Shown piece by piece: positions 22,304-33,168 of a stretch of DNA of 64,000 bases. The notes below the pieces were generated by a model, which was given only the letters and a program-made list of their open reading frames with translations, was not told where the DNA came from and searched no databases. Within the stretch, counting starts at the first letter, position 1, and every line of letters starts with the position of its first letter. The position numbers were made by a program, and so were the translations under genes. Origin of the DNA: Haematobia irritans (taxonomy: Eukaryota; Arthropoda; Insecta; Diptera; Muscidae); the NCBI RefSeq assembly GCF_050003625.1, contig NC_134398.1, positions 205,207,313-205,271,312 on the forward strand. The letters are read 5' to 3'.

Positions 22304-22843
22304 TACCCAGCAAAAAAATCTGGAAGTTCTTCCAAAGGCACAACTTTAAAAGCACTTCCAGAAAATGCACTCCCAATGATGTTCTTTATTTTAACTACCC
22401 AGGAAGTTCTTTTAATTAAATTTTTTATAAGTTGTTTTTTCATACTTTTAATGGGTAGTTTTAACTTTTTTTGTGTCAAACAGAGTAAGAATTCATAAAA
22501 TGGTACAATTCATTTAAATTTCGTTGACAAAAATGCTAAATCCAATCTGAAAAAATTGTGAATTTTTAAAAATATTTGAGGTAAAACATTTCCGACAAAC
22601 GTTAGAATCCATTAAAAATTATAAAAAATATCACAAAATTTTTTTATTTACATCCAAAACATTGAATTCGGATCACACCTAAAGAAGTGATGCAAATTCA
22701 GTGTAACGGCTGTTGAAAGGGAGGACTTCCGTCCTATGACAAGCCCATGTTAAATTCATCGCTTATGCGTCAATTTTGCACCACTTCCGTATCCAAAAAG
22801 AACATTTTCATTACTTTTTTGGCGACGCTTTTTTTGTTGGGTA
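22304..22843 (+). mobile_element. MITE M1, complete 540-bp copy
   Basis: It starts TACCCAGCAAAAAAA and ends in T7 followed by GTTGGGTA, giving ~15-bp terminal inverted repeats with TA at both outer edges. The interior is non-coding. It is the best reference copy in this window for the other M1 fragments. Confidence 0.75.
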
Positions 22844-22959
22844 TACAAGGTTACTGATATGTATTGAAAATAATTTAAAGTTGTTATCATTTCTTAAACG
22901 TGCGTCTAACAGCTGTCAGGTTTATTTTAATGAAAGTAGTTTCAGTATAACTGAAATGA

Positions 22960-23160
22960 TTAGGGACCTCCTTTTTATAGCCGAGTCGAAACGGCTGTTC
23001 ATTTTGTGCTACAAACACTAAGAGAAACTTTAAGAAAAAAACTCTGAACTGTCACCAGCATTACGGAGTGAGATAATACACTGCTGAAATTTTTTGGTGT
23101 TTGGTAAACTGGATTTTTGTATGCAAAGCGGACATGCTAACCATTGCACTACAGTGACTA
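22960..23160 (-). mobile_element. SINE fragment (head and body), minus strand
   Basis: The body motifs GACCTCCTTTTTATAGCCGA and TCACCAGCATTA and the A-box region CATGCTAACCATTGCAC are present. The copy is truncated and joined head-to-head to the next SINE fragment. Confidence 0.6.
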
Positions 23161-23164
23161 TTGC

Positions 23165-23410
23165 CTCTCTGTAATTCTGTTGACATTTCTGAGTGTTTTA
23201 AAGCTTCTTTTAGTGTGTTCCCCACCAAGTGAACAGCCGATCGTATTTGTCTATAAAAAAAGTGGTCCCTTGTCATTGAGTTAAACATGGAATCAGTCAG
23301 CTCACATTATTAAGAGACAAGTTTATCACTGTGGTAACACAATAGACAGAATAGCCTAATTGAGTCTGAAATACTGGGCTGCCACTATAACTAACCCAAC
23401 CTAAGACCAT
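23165..23410 (+). mobile_element. SINE fragment (body and tail), plus strand
   Basis: The body and the 3' tail (GGGCTGCCA ... AACCCAACCTAAG) are in plus orientation. The tRNA-like head is missing. With the preceding fragment it forms a head-to-head pair. Confidence 0.6.
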
Positions 23411-23655
23411 TGTAGTTCCAACACCTAACATACGATTGGCCACCAGAACTCAAACACCGCCGATAGTAATGGTGTGAGCTGCCGTAAAGACCGATGGTCG
23501 CTCCTTGCTCATATTCATTGACCCTGATGATTCCCCCATGGATTTATTTCTACTTCCGATATAGTCCTTTTAACCAAATTCTAGAATGTACGCAATTAAA
23601 CTTTTTTGGTTGAAAATTTAAGTTTTGGACACTTAAATTTCGCAAAAAATAATAA
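23411..23655. other. No gene seen
   Basis: This short unique-looking stretch has no feature I can support. Confidence 0.35.
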
Positions 23656-23894
23656 TAAAGAAGTATATACGGCCGTAAGTTCGGCCAGGCCGAAGCTTAT
23701 GTACCCTCCACCATGGATTGCGTAGAAACTTCTACTGAAGACTGTCATCCACAATCGAATTACTTGGGTTGCGGTAACACTTGCCGATGTCATGGTATCT
23801 TAAAACTTCCTAACACCGTAATATATACCACATAGTCCATACGTGCTATATATTAAACTAAAAAAGGACGATTAAATACGTATATAATTAAGTT

Positions 23895-24355
23895 TAAAGT
23901 TTCTATAGAAATAAAATTTTGACAAAATAAAATTTTGACAACATTTTCTATAGAAGTAAAATTTGGAAAAAATGTTCTATAGAAATAAAATTTGGATAAA
24001 ATTTTCTATAGAAATAAAATTCAGACAAAATTTTCTATAGAAATAAAATTTTGACAAAATGTTCTATAGAAATAAAATTTTGACAACATTTTCTATAGAA
24101 ATAAAATTTTGACAAAATTTTCTATAGAAATAAAATTTTGAAATAAATTTTCTATAGAAATAAAATTTTGACAAAATGTTCTATAGAAATAAAATTTTGA
24201 CAACATTTTCTATAGAAATAAAATTTGGATAAAATTTTCTATAGAAATAAAATTTTGACAAAATTTTCTATAGAAATAAAATTTTGACAAAATTTTCTAT
24301 AGAAATAACATTTTGACAATGTTTTCTATAAAAATAAAATTTTGGTAAATTTTTT
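23895..24355 (+). repeat. m29 array inside family A element
   Basis: These are regular 29-bp copies of the CTATAGAAATAAAATTTT core. The right boundary is GGCTCGAGTGGCAACCATG (24359-24377), the same type as the boundaries at 54856 and 55066 in reverse. Confidence 0.85.
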
Positions 24356-24534
24356 TGGCTCGAGTGGCAACCATGATTATGAACCGATAAGGACCAATTT
24401 TTGTGTGATTGGGGATATAGAAATAACATTTTGACAATGTTTTCTATAAAAATAAAATTTTGGTAAATTTTTTTGGCTCGAGTGGCAACCATGATTATGA
24501 ACCGATAAGGACCAATTTTTGTGTGATTGGGGAT
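24299..24534. repeat. Perfect 118-bp tandem duplication
   Basis: Positions 24299-24416 and 24417-24534 appear identical. The block spans the end of the m29 array and the beginning of the 153-bp units. Absence of differences implies a very recent event or an assembly artefact. Confidence 0.8.
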
Positions 24535-25842
24535 CGCATATATATAACTATAGACCGATATGGACCATTTTTGTCATGGTTATTAGCGGCCTTATACTAA
24601 CACCACGTTGCAAATTTCAACCGGAACGGATGAATTTTTTTCCTCTAAGTGGCTCCGGAGATCAAATCTGGGGAACGGTTTATATGGGGGCTATATATAA
24701 TTATGGACCGATATGAACCAACTCTTGCGTGTTTGTTGGAGACCACATTCTAACACCACGTTCCAAATTTCAACCGGATCGGATGAATTTTGCTCCTCCA
24801 AGAGGCTACGGAGGACAAATCTGGGGATCGATTTATATGGGGGCTATATATAATTATGGACCGATATGGACCGATTTTGGCATGGTTGTTAGAGACAATA
24901 CACTAACACCACGGACCAAATTTCAATCGAATCGGATGACTTTTGCTTCTCTAAGAGGCTCCGGAGTTAAAATCTGGGGATCGGTTTATATGGGGGCTAT
25001 ATATAATTATGGACCGATGTGGACCAATTTTTGCATGGTCATTAGAGAACATATACTAACACCGAGTACCAAATTTCAGCCAGATCGGATGAAATTTGCT
25101 TCTCTTAGAGGCTCCGCAAGCCAAATCGGGGGATCGGTTTATATGTGGGCTATATATAATTATGGACCGATGTGGACCAATTTTTGCATGGTTGTTAGAG
25201 ACCATATACTAACAAAATGTACCAAATTTCAGCCGGATCGGAGGAAATTTGGTTCTCTTAGAAGCTCCGCAAGCCAAATCGGGGGATCGGTTTATATGGG
25301 GGCTATATGTAATTATAGACCGATATGGAACAATTTTTGCATGGTTGTTAGAGACCATATAGTAACACCATGTACCAAATTTCAGACGGATCGGATGAAA
25401 TTTGCTTCTCTTAGTGCAATCGTAAGCCATAATTGGGGGTCCGTTTATATGGGGGCTATTCGTAAAAGTGGACCGATATGGCCCATTTGCAATACCATCC
25501 GACCTACATCAATAACAACTACTTGTGCCAAGTTTCAAGTCGATAGCTTGTTTCGTTCGGAAGTTAGCGTGATTTCAACAGACGGACGGACGGACGGACG
25601 GACATGCTCAGATCGACTCAGAATTTCACCACGACCCAGAATATATATATATACTTTGTGAGGTCTTAGAGCAATATTTCGATGTGTTACAAACGGAATG
25701 ACAAAGTTAATATACCCCCATTCTATGGTGGAGGGTATAAAAATTTTAATTTCATCCCTGCTAGGATTGGAACTTGTGCCGTTTGACGTTTTCACTTCCA
25801 TGGAAGACCTTTTGAGAAGGTTTTGCCAATTACGAGCCTTTT

Positions 25843-26893
25843 TTATTATACCCTAGACCACATAGTGGTCAGGGTATAATAACATTGATCTGCCAAATAA
25901 TGTGCCTACCGGAAATATTGATTTTAGATCCCATAAAATATATAACTAAGAATCACCTCCTGAGTCGATCTAGCGCTTGGTGTCCGTCCTTTCGTCTGTC
26001 CTTCTGTCCGTCCTTCCATGTAATTGTTGTGCGCAGGATTGCGGTCGCAATTATTAACCGATTTTGATGAAATTTGTTACAGGGTGTTTTTTTGGGTACA
26101 AGGACGAACGCTATTGAATTTAGAAGAAATCGGATCAAATTTATATAAAGCTCCCATATATATGTATCGCCCAATTTCGACAAATGGGGTTACGTTGTGT
26201 TTTTTTTTCTAACCGATTATCGTCAAATTTGGCACAAAGTAATCTTTTTCATCACCCTTCAAGTGTGCTAAATTTCATCTAAATCGGTTCAAATTTAGAT
26301 ATAGCCCATATGTATGTATCGCCCGATTTTCCCACATTTGGCCATAAACCCCTTTTTTATTACCCGATATTAGTTAAATTTAGCAAAAGGTAACCTTCTC
26401 TGGTATGAACTGAACCTGCCGAATATCATTCAAATCGGTTCAGATTTAGATATAGCTCCCATATATATGTATCGCCCGATTTTTCCAAATTTGGCCACAA
26501 AAAACCCTTATTTATTACCCGATCTTACTCAAATTTAGCAAAAGGTAACCTTCTATGGTATCAACCAAACCTGCCAAGTATTATCAAAATCGGTTCAGAT
26601 TTAGATATAGCTCCCACATATATGTTTCGCCCGATTTTCAAAAATTTGCCCTAATAACAAAATTTTTTACCAAAATACCCTTATTTATTACCCGATCTTA
26701 CTAAAATTTAGCACAAGATAACCTCCTATTGCATCAATCAAACCTGCCAAATATTATAAAAATCGGTTCAGATTTAGATATAGCTCCCACATATATGTAT
26801 TGGACGATTTTGAAAAATTTGCCCCAGTGGGGTGGTTTAGGGTATGATATAGTCAACCCCGCCCGACTTTCTACTTTACTCACTTGTTTAATA
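25843..26893 (+). mobile_element. Family D hairpin element, about 1.05 kb
   Basis: The head forms a strong hairpin: TTATTATACCCT-A-GACCAC pairs with GTGGTC AGGGTATAATAA across a short loop (25843-25882). A GTCC/GTCTGTCC microsatellite lies at 25981-26017. About four units with TTTAGATATAGCTCCCA follow, and the tail has CCCCGCCCGACTTTCTAC then ACTTGTTT. The tail is shared with families B and C neighbours. Confidence 0.65.
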
Positions 26894-27095
26894 ATGGAAG
26901 CAATATTAGTGGTATACAAACTCTGTAGGTTCAGCATCAACTATGGCTCCTAATATCAGACATTTCTGTTCAGATTATGATAAAACTACCATAACTATGT
27001 ACCCCTTAATGTTCTTACATATGGAAATGCGGGTTATCTCCCAATCCTATACTACTCATACCCCACAAACAATGTTTACTAATTCAGTAGAGGTG
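26894..27095. other. No gene seen
   Basis: This is a short stretch between a family D tail and a second copy of the same tail (27096-27146). Confidence 0.35.
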
Positions 27096-27146
27096 CTTAA
27101 GGTATGATATAGTCGGCCCCGCCCGACTTTCTACTTTACTCACTTG
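27096..27146 (+). repeat. Isolated family C/D tail
   Basis: It carries ATATAGTCGGCCCCGCCCGA, then CTTTCTACTTTACTC and ACTTGTTTT, directly followed by the family B head. Head-to-tail abutment suggests insertion next to an existing tail. Confidence 0.55.
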
Positions 27147-29318
27147 TTTTTTATACCCACCACCATAGAATGGTAACGTGGGTATAATAAGTTTGTCATT
27201 CCGTTTGTAACACATCGAAATTTCGATTTCCGACTATATAAAGTATATATATTCTTGATCAGGGAGAAATTCTAAGACGATATAAGCATGTCCGTCTGTC
27301 CGTCTGTCCGTCTGTCTGTTGTAATCACTCTACAGCCTTTAGTAATGGCGCTATCGTCCTGAAATTTGGCACAGATTCGTGTTTTGTTTGCAGACAGGTC
27401 AAGTTTGAAGATGGGCTATAACGGTTTACGTTTTGATATAGTCCCCATAAAAACCGACCTCCCGATTTGGGGTCTTGGGCTTTTAAACCCGTAGTTTTTA
27501 TCCAATTTTACTGAAATTGGAAATATATAGATGTTTTAGGACCATCAAATAATGTGCCGAAAATTGTGCTTATTGGTTCATGTTTTGGTATAGCCTATTT
27601 CTGGATTTTGCTTCTTGGACATCCAGAAACTGTAGTTTTTATCCAATTTGCCAGAAATTGAATGTATTTTAGGACCAAAGATTGGTGTGTCGAAAATGGA
27701 GTGTATCGGTCCATGCTTTGGTATAGACCCCATATAGACCGATCTCCCGATTTTTATTCTTGGGCTTCTATAAACTGTATTTACAACCCGATTTGCCTGA
27801 TATTGGAAATATAGAGGTGTTTTGGGACCATAAAGATGTGTGTCGAAAATGGTTCGTATCGGTCCATGTTTTCGTACAGCCCCTATATAGACCGATCTCC
27901 AGATTTTATTTCTTGGGCTTCTAGAAACTGTATTTACTATCCGATTTGCCTGAAATTTGAAATCTAGAGGTATTTTATGACCAGAAATAGGTGTGCCGAA
28001 AATGGGATGTATCGGTCCATGTTTTGGTATAGACCCCATATAGACCGATCTCCCGATATTACTTCTTGGGCGTCTAGAAACTGTGTTTTCTATCTGATTT
28101 GCCTAAAATTTTAAATCTAGAGGTATTTATCACCATAAATAGGTGTGCCGAAAATGGGATGTGTCGGTCCATGTTTTGGTATAGCCCCCATATAGACCGA
28201 TCTCCCGATATTACTTTTTGGGCGTCTAGAAACTGTGTTTTCGGATCGGATGCTTGAAATTGAAAATTAGGAGGTATTTTAACACCACAAATAGGACCCC
28301 CTTTTGGGGTCTTGAGCTTCTAGAAACCGTAGTTTTTATTCGATTTGCCTAAAATTGGAAATCGAGATGTATTTTAGGACCACAAATAGGTGTGCAGAAA
28401 ATGGGGTGTATCGGTCCATGTATCGGTAGCCCCCATATAGACCGATCTCCCAAATTTACTTCTTGCACTTATAAAATCCGTAGTTTTATCCAATTTGCCA
28501 GAAATTAGAAATCTAGGACCATAAAAAGGTATATCGAAAATGGTCCGTATCGGTTCAAGTTTTGATATAGCCCCTTATAGGCTGATCGCCCGATTTTAGA
28601 TTTCGTAGTTTTTACCCAATTTGTCTGAAATTGGAATTCTAGAGGAATTTGAGGAACATTAAGAGGTGTGTCGAAAATTTTGAGTATTGGTCCATGTTTT
28701 GGTATAGCCCGCATATAGACCTACCTCCCGGATTTATTTTTTAGGCTGCTAGAATCAGTAGTTTTTATCCACTTTGCCTGTAAATATACTGGTATTTTAG
28801 ACATTCAAAAATTTGTATCGTATTTATTTCTACCGGTTCATTATGTAAGACATTATTCGATGTCCCAATTTGACTTCTTGAGGGCATAGCAGGAGCACTG
28901 ATCATCAAAATTGCTTGAAGCTAAAAGTAAAACTTCCAGATTTTACTCCTCATTATCATTTATATAATTGCGGTAAAAATCTACGGATTTATGATTTCAA
29001 TTCAAGGCTTTTTTTCATCATTTACACAATATGTTTATGATTTCTGTAAAATTCAAACAAAAATGGTTCTTATAAATCCATAATCTGATCTAGTCTTCAT
29101 AGGTATAGTCTTTAAATTTATCTTCGGGAAGTGTACTGGTTGAATTGGTCTGCTTGGGAGAATATCTGTCATCAAACCCACTTAAATCCTACATATATTA
29201 TCAAGATACGCACACCGACGAAGAGTTTTAAAAGGAAACTATTATATTTGATTCATGGTGGTGGGTATTTAAGATTCGGTCCGTCCGAACTTACTACTGT
29301 ATATACTTGTTTTTTAAA
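27147..29318 (+). mobile_element. Family B hairpin element, full length (2.2 kb)
   Basis: The head contains TATACCCACCACCATAGAAT and its inverse. A TTCCGACTATATAAAG motif and a CTGTCCGTCTGTCC microsatellite (27290-27318) follow, then about nine ~153-bp units marked by TATAGCCCCCATATAGACCG. The tail ends in GTCCGTCCGAACTTACTACT and GTATATACTTGTTTT (29300-29316). It is the reference copy for the interrupted family B elements at 39215 and 62183. Confidence 0.7.
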
Positions 29319-29489
29319 TTTCTTCATCCAAATGAACTACCATGGCACAATGTGAAGGATTTGAAAATGGAGTATTTTTGTCCTATGATCAGCCCATGTA
29401 AAATTCATTTAAGATGATCCAAGTTTGCACTATTTCTGGTTCACAAATTGGAGATCCAAATTTTGTGATACTGGAAGGTCTTTTTTGCT
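29319..29489 (+). repeat. M1-like remnant
   Basis: The motif GTCCTATGATCAGCCCATG, then TTTGCACTATTTCTGGTTC, is a diverged version of the M1 interior. Confidence is low because both ends are missing. Confidence 0.35.
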
Positions 29490-29890
29490 AGGAAATGCCA
29501 AGTATTATCGGAAAAATTTCCTAAGGATAGTATTGAAGCCCATGACAGACATATATTTCGGTCGCAGACCATGCACATTCCGAAAGGACTCAGTACCTTG
29601 GCATCTAGCACGATTCAACCAAAATGCCTTAAAAAATAGGTTCCTCGCTTAAATACTAACGCACAAGGCCCACGAAAATCTTCGTATCTCAATCCAATGG
29701 ACGTTTGCTTCTGAAGCATTTTGGATAGTAAGATTGGCACTAAAAACTACCAAAGTGTCGATCATCCCAATACGGTGCTTCGCCAGGAATGACCCACTTT
29801 TGTACATCGTGTGATGGCTTTGTCGGCCTTTGAAGGCCATAACTCTTGCCAAAGGTTGTCAATTCGAGCAAATTATACCTGTGTTTAAAT
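29490..29890 (+). pseudogene. Decayed Tc1/mariner transposase fragment
   Basis: The translation from about 29490 to 29649 resembles the second catalytic-Asp block of a Tc1/mariner transposase (AKYYRKNFLRIVLKP, FGRR, then a KDSVPWHLARFNQ block matching the QQDSAP type). After a frame change at about 29645 the next block (LNPMDVCF, SILDSKIGTKNYQSVDH, VLRQE) matches the third-Asp region of the same superfamily. At least two in-frame stops interrupt this block. N-terminal and first-Asp regions are absent, and no TIRs were found. It is dead. The family (possibly DD37D/maT-like) is inferred from motif style only. Confidence 0.65.
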
Positions 29891-30056
29891 TTGATGTTCT
29901 CTTCGACATTATGTGCATTTGAACAATACAACTACCTATAAAATTAAATTAAAATTAAAAACAAATAAATTAAAAATTAAAATTAAATTATAAAGTTCTA
30001 CAAAATAAAATTACTTGGGTTGTGGTAACACTTGCCGATGGCAAGGTATCTTACAT
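29891..30056. repeat. AAATTAA low-complexity run and a minus-oriented family A tail scrap
   Basis: Positions 29940-29995 are made of AAATTAAAATTAAA-like repeats. Positions 30012-30050 carry TTACTTGGGTTGTGGTAACA, a family A tail piece on the minus strand. Confidence 0.5.
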
Positions 30057-31511
30057 ATTTTTATACCCTCCACCATAGGATGGGGGTATATTAACTTTGT
30101 CATTCCGTTTGTAACACATCGAAATATTGCTCTAAGACCCCATAAAGTATATATATTCTGGGTCGTGGTGAAATTCTGAGTCGATCTGAGCATGTCCGTC
30201 CGTCCATCAGTCCGTCTGTTGAAATCACGCTAACTTCCGAACGAAACAAGCTATCGACTTGAAACTTGGCACTAGTAGTTGTTATTGATGTAGGTCATAT
30301 GGTATTGCAAATGGGCCATATCGGTCCACTTTTACGTATAGCCCCCATATAAACGGACCCCCAAAATTTGGCTTGCAGACCCTCTAAGAGAAGCAAATTT
30401 CATCAGATTCGGCTGAAATTTGGTACATGGTGTTTGTATATGGTCTCTAACAACCATGCAAAAATTGATCCACATCGGTCCATAATTATATATAGCCCCC
30501 ATATAAACCGATCCCCCGATTTGGCTTTCTGAGCCTCTAAGAGAAGAAAATTTCATCCGATCCGGCTGAAATTTGGTACATGGTGTTAGTATATGGTCTC
30601 TAACATCTATGCAAAAATTGGTCCACATCGGTCAATAATTATATATAGCCCCCATATAAACCGATCCCCCGATTTGGCTTGCGGAGCCTCTTGGAAGACC
30701 AAAAATTCATCTGATTCAGTTGAAATTTGGTACGTGGTATTAATATATGGCCTCAAACACCCATGCCAAAACTGATCGAAATCGGTCCATAATTATATAT
30801 AGCCCCCCATACAAACCCATCCATAGATTTGACCTCCGGAGCCCCTTAGAAGAGCAAAATTCATCCGATTCGGTTGAAATTTGGTACGTGATGTTAGTAT
30901 ATGGTATCCAACAACCGTGCAGGAATTGGTTCATATCAGTTCATAATTATATATAGCCCCAATATAAACCCATCCCCATATTTGACCTCCGGTGGATAAG
31001 CAAAATTCATCCGATCTGATCTGAAATTTAGTACGTGGTGGTAGTATATGATATTTAACAACCATGCCAAAGTGGTCCATAACAGTTCATAATTATATAT
31101 AGCCCCCATATAAACCGATTCCGAGATTTGGTTTTGGAGCCTCTTGGAGGAGCAAATTTCATTCGAGTCAGTTGAAATTTGGTACATTGTGCTAGTATAT
31201 GGCCGTTAACAACCTTGCCTAACTAGGTCCATATCGGTCTATAGTTATATATAGCCCTCAGATAAATCGATCCCAATCACACAAATTTTGGTCCATATCA
31301 AGTTCATAATTGTAGCCCCCATATAAGCGACCCCATATTTCAATTCTGGCTCTCCACGTACCGCGCAAAAGTCCAAATCGATTCGTAATTATTTTTAGAC
31401 TTACCTATACATAACTTTTTTGTCTAATATATGTTATACCACGTATGGACTAACTCACAATTTAGAAAACGATGTTAAGAAGTGTTAAGATACCTTGCCA
31501 TCGGTAAGTAT
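30057..31511 (+). mobile_element. Family A hairpin element, left part
   Basis: The head TATACCCTCCACCATAGGAT is followed by GGGGGTATA, an AAAGTATATATATTCTGGGT motif, and a GTCC microsatellite (30195-30220). Roughly seven 153-bp units with TATATATAGCCCCCATATAA follow. The start of the tail (GGACTAACTCACAATTTAGA, near 31448) is present, then a LINE fragment interrupts at about 31512. Confidence 0.7.
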
Positions 31512-32965
31512 TACCATAAGGGACTTAATCAGCCCAGACCGTGTCATAGGACGGTCCTCGAGGCGCTTGACCTATCGAAAGCATTCGATACGGTCAACCA
31601 TGCCAAATTATTTGAGGACATCGAGAATACGTCCCTACCGGCAGGAGTGAAACGTTGGGTGCTGAATTATATGTGTGGACGCCAGTTGTACGTGGAATTC
31701 AGGGACAAAAATCAAAACCCCGTAGAGTTAAACAGGGAGTTCCCCAGGGTGGGGTGATATCTCCGGCACTGTTTAACCTCTACCTGTCCTCGATTCCACG
31801 CCCACCTGACGGCGTCGAGATTGTATCATATGCGGATGACTGTACAATCTTGGCATCTGGGCACAATGTTGATGACATCTGCGATCGTTTAAATGTCTAC
31901 TTAGCTAATCTTACCAGTTATTTCACTGCGAGAAACTTGAGGATATCCCCCACCAAATCCTCAGTCACACTATTCACTACATGGACGGCAGAAGTGCGCA
32001 GGCAGTTGAATATTAGTGTCGATGGCGAAATAATTCCGACCACAAATTACCCCAAGATTCTTGGGGTCACATTCGACAGCCTTTTCAGGTCGTCTGCCCA
32101 TGCCACTGCAATTTGTAATAAGAAACAAGGTCCTCAAGTCACTTGCCGGCAGTACTTGGGGTGCGGACAAAGAAACCTTGTTAGCTACCTATAAGGCAAT
32201 TGGCCAGTCAGTGGTAAACTATGCAGCGCCAGTGTGGACACCGCAGACTAGTGATACGCAGTGGAATAACATACAAACCTGTCAGAACGCTGCCCTTAGA
32301 ACTGCGACTGGGTGTCTCCGCAGCACACCCCTGGATCACCTTTATGTGGAGACAAAGATCATCCCTGTGCGAAGACACAACTACATGTTGTCAAAGCAGT
32401 ATCTCCTGGGTTGTTATCGCAGTAATCATCCAAACCACCATCTCATGGATGCACAACCACCACCCAGGAACGTAAGGGTTGATATACATAATCTAGAGCG
32501 CGAGATCCAGCGCTACAAAAGAGAACCTCTAGATCAAGCAGCGTACCAGGCAGGTTTGAACAGGATTCATGAGGATACTGTATCTGAAGCGGTGAGAAGC
32601 TACAAGGTTAATCCTGTTCTCGGAGTCCGTCCACCGCCCATAGCACCGGAGGAAAGAGACCTTCCACGGCAGACTAGGGTAGTTTTAGCCCAGTTAAGAT
32701 CAGGCAAGTGCAGCCGCCTCAATTCCTATTTATCAGTGATTGATAGCAGCGTAGCTGACGTATGTCCAATTTGCAACCAAGGGCCACACGACACGCGTCA
32801 TCTTTTCTCTTGCCCAGCTAAACCAACCCGACTCACTCTGGACGCACCCCACCTTAGTGGCAGAGTTCCTCGATCTGGCCACAAGCTGAAGTACCAAAGC
32901 GTATAACATAAAAATGGATGAAATCACAATAAACTGTTACAACAACAACAACAAACACAAGAACC
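31512..32965 (+). pseudogene. 5'-truncated non-LTR retrotransposon (LINE), RT to C-terminus
   Basis: It begins inside the reverse transcriptase at the LDLSKAFDTVNH motif. The GVPQGGVISPALFNLY block and YADDCTI active site follow, then the thumb, and a C-terminal Cys/His motif (CPICNQGPHDTRHLFSC). Coding moves between frames at about 31715-31740, 32115-32130 and 32835, so at least three indels are present. A (CAA)n tail at 32940-32960 marks the 3' end. The upstream ORF and the first part of RT are missing, as usual for truncated insertions. A Jockey/CR1-group affiliation is likely from the C-terminal motif, but I cannot assign a clade. Confidence 0.8.
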
Positions 32966-33165
32966 ATGCCAAGGTCCATAACAGTCCATAATCATATGGA
33001 CTAACTCACAATTTAGAAAACGATGTTAAGAGGTTTTTAGATACAACAACCCAAGTAATTCGATTATGGATGACAGTATTTCGCAGAAGTTTCTACGCAA
33101 TCCATGGTGGAGGGTACATAAGTTTCGGCCTGACCGAACTTTCGACCGTATATACTTGTTAACAT
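32966..33165 (+). repeat. Family A tail, right of the LINE
   Basis: It contains a second copy of GGACTAACTCACAATTTAGA plus about 30 further bases also present at 31447-31490. The tail follows, with GGAGGGTACATAAG, TTCGGCC and GTATATACTTGTT. The repeated ~45 bp flanks the LINE directly. Confidence 0.65.
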
Positions 33166-33168
33166 TGT

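Larger units (their letters stand above)
23662..25745 (-). mobile_element. Family A hairpin element, near full length (2.1 kb)
   Basis: On the minus strand it has a TATACCCTCCACCATAGAAT hairpin head (25715-25742), then an AAAGTATATATATATATTCT-like motif, then a (GTCC)n microsatellite (25582-25603). About seven 153-bp tandem units follow (24480-25500), then an m29 segment and the tail CGGCCGTATATACTT at the left end. The head, motif and microsatellite order recalls DINE-1/INE-1 of Drosophila, a non-autonomous Helentron-type family; this comparison is from memory. The open frame of 310 codons across the units (24729-25661, plus strand) follows from the unit being 51 codons long. Confidence 0.7.

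Noticed and set aside
24729..25661. 310-codon open frame, possible repeat-containing protein
   Set aside because: It consists entirely of 153-bp non-coding units; the frame stays open because the unit is a multiple of three. There are no start context, domain or promoter signals.
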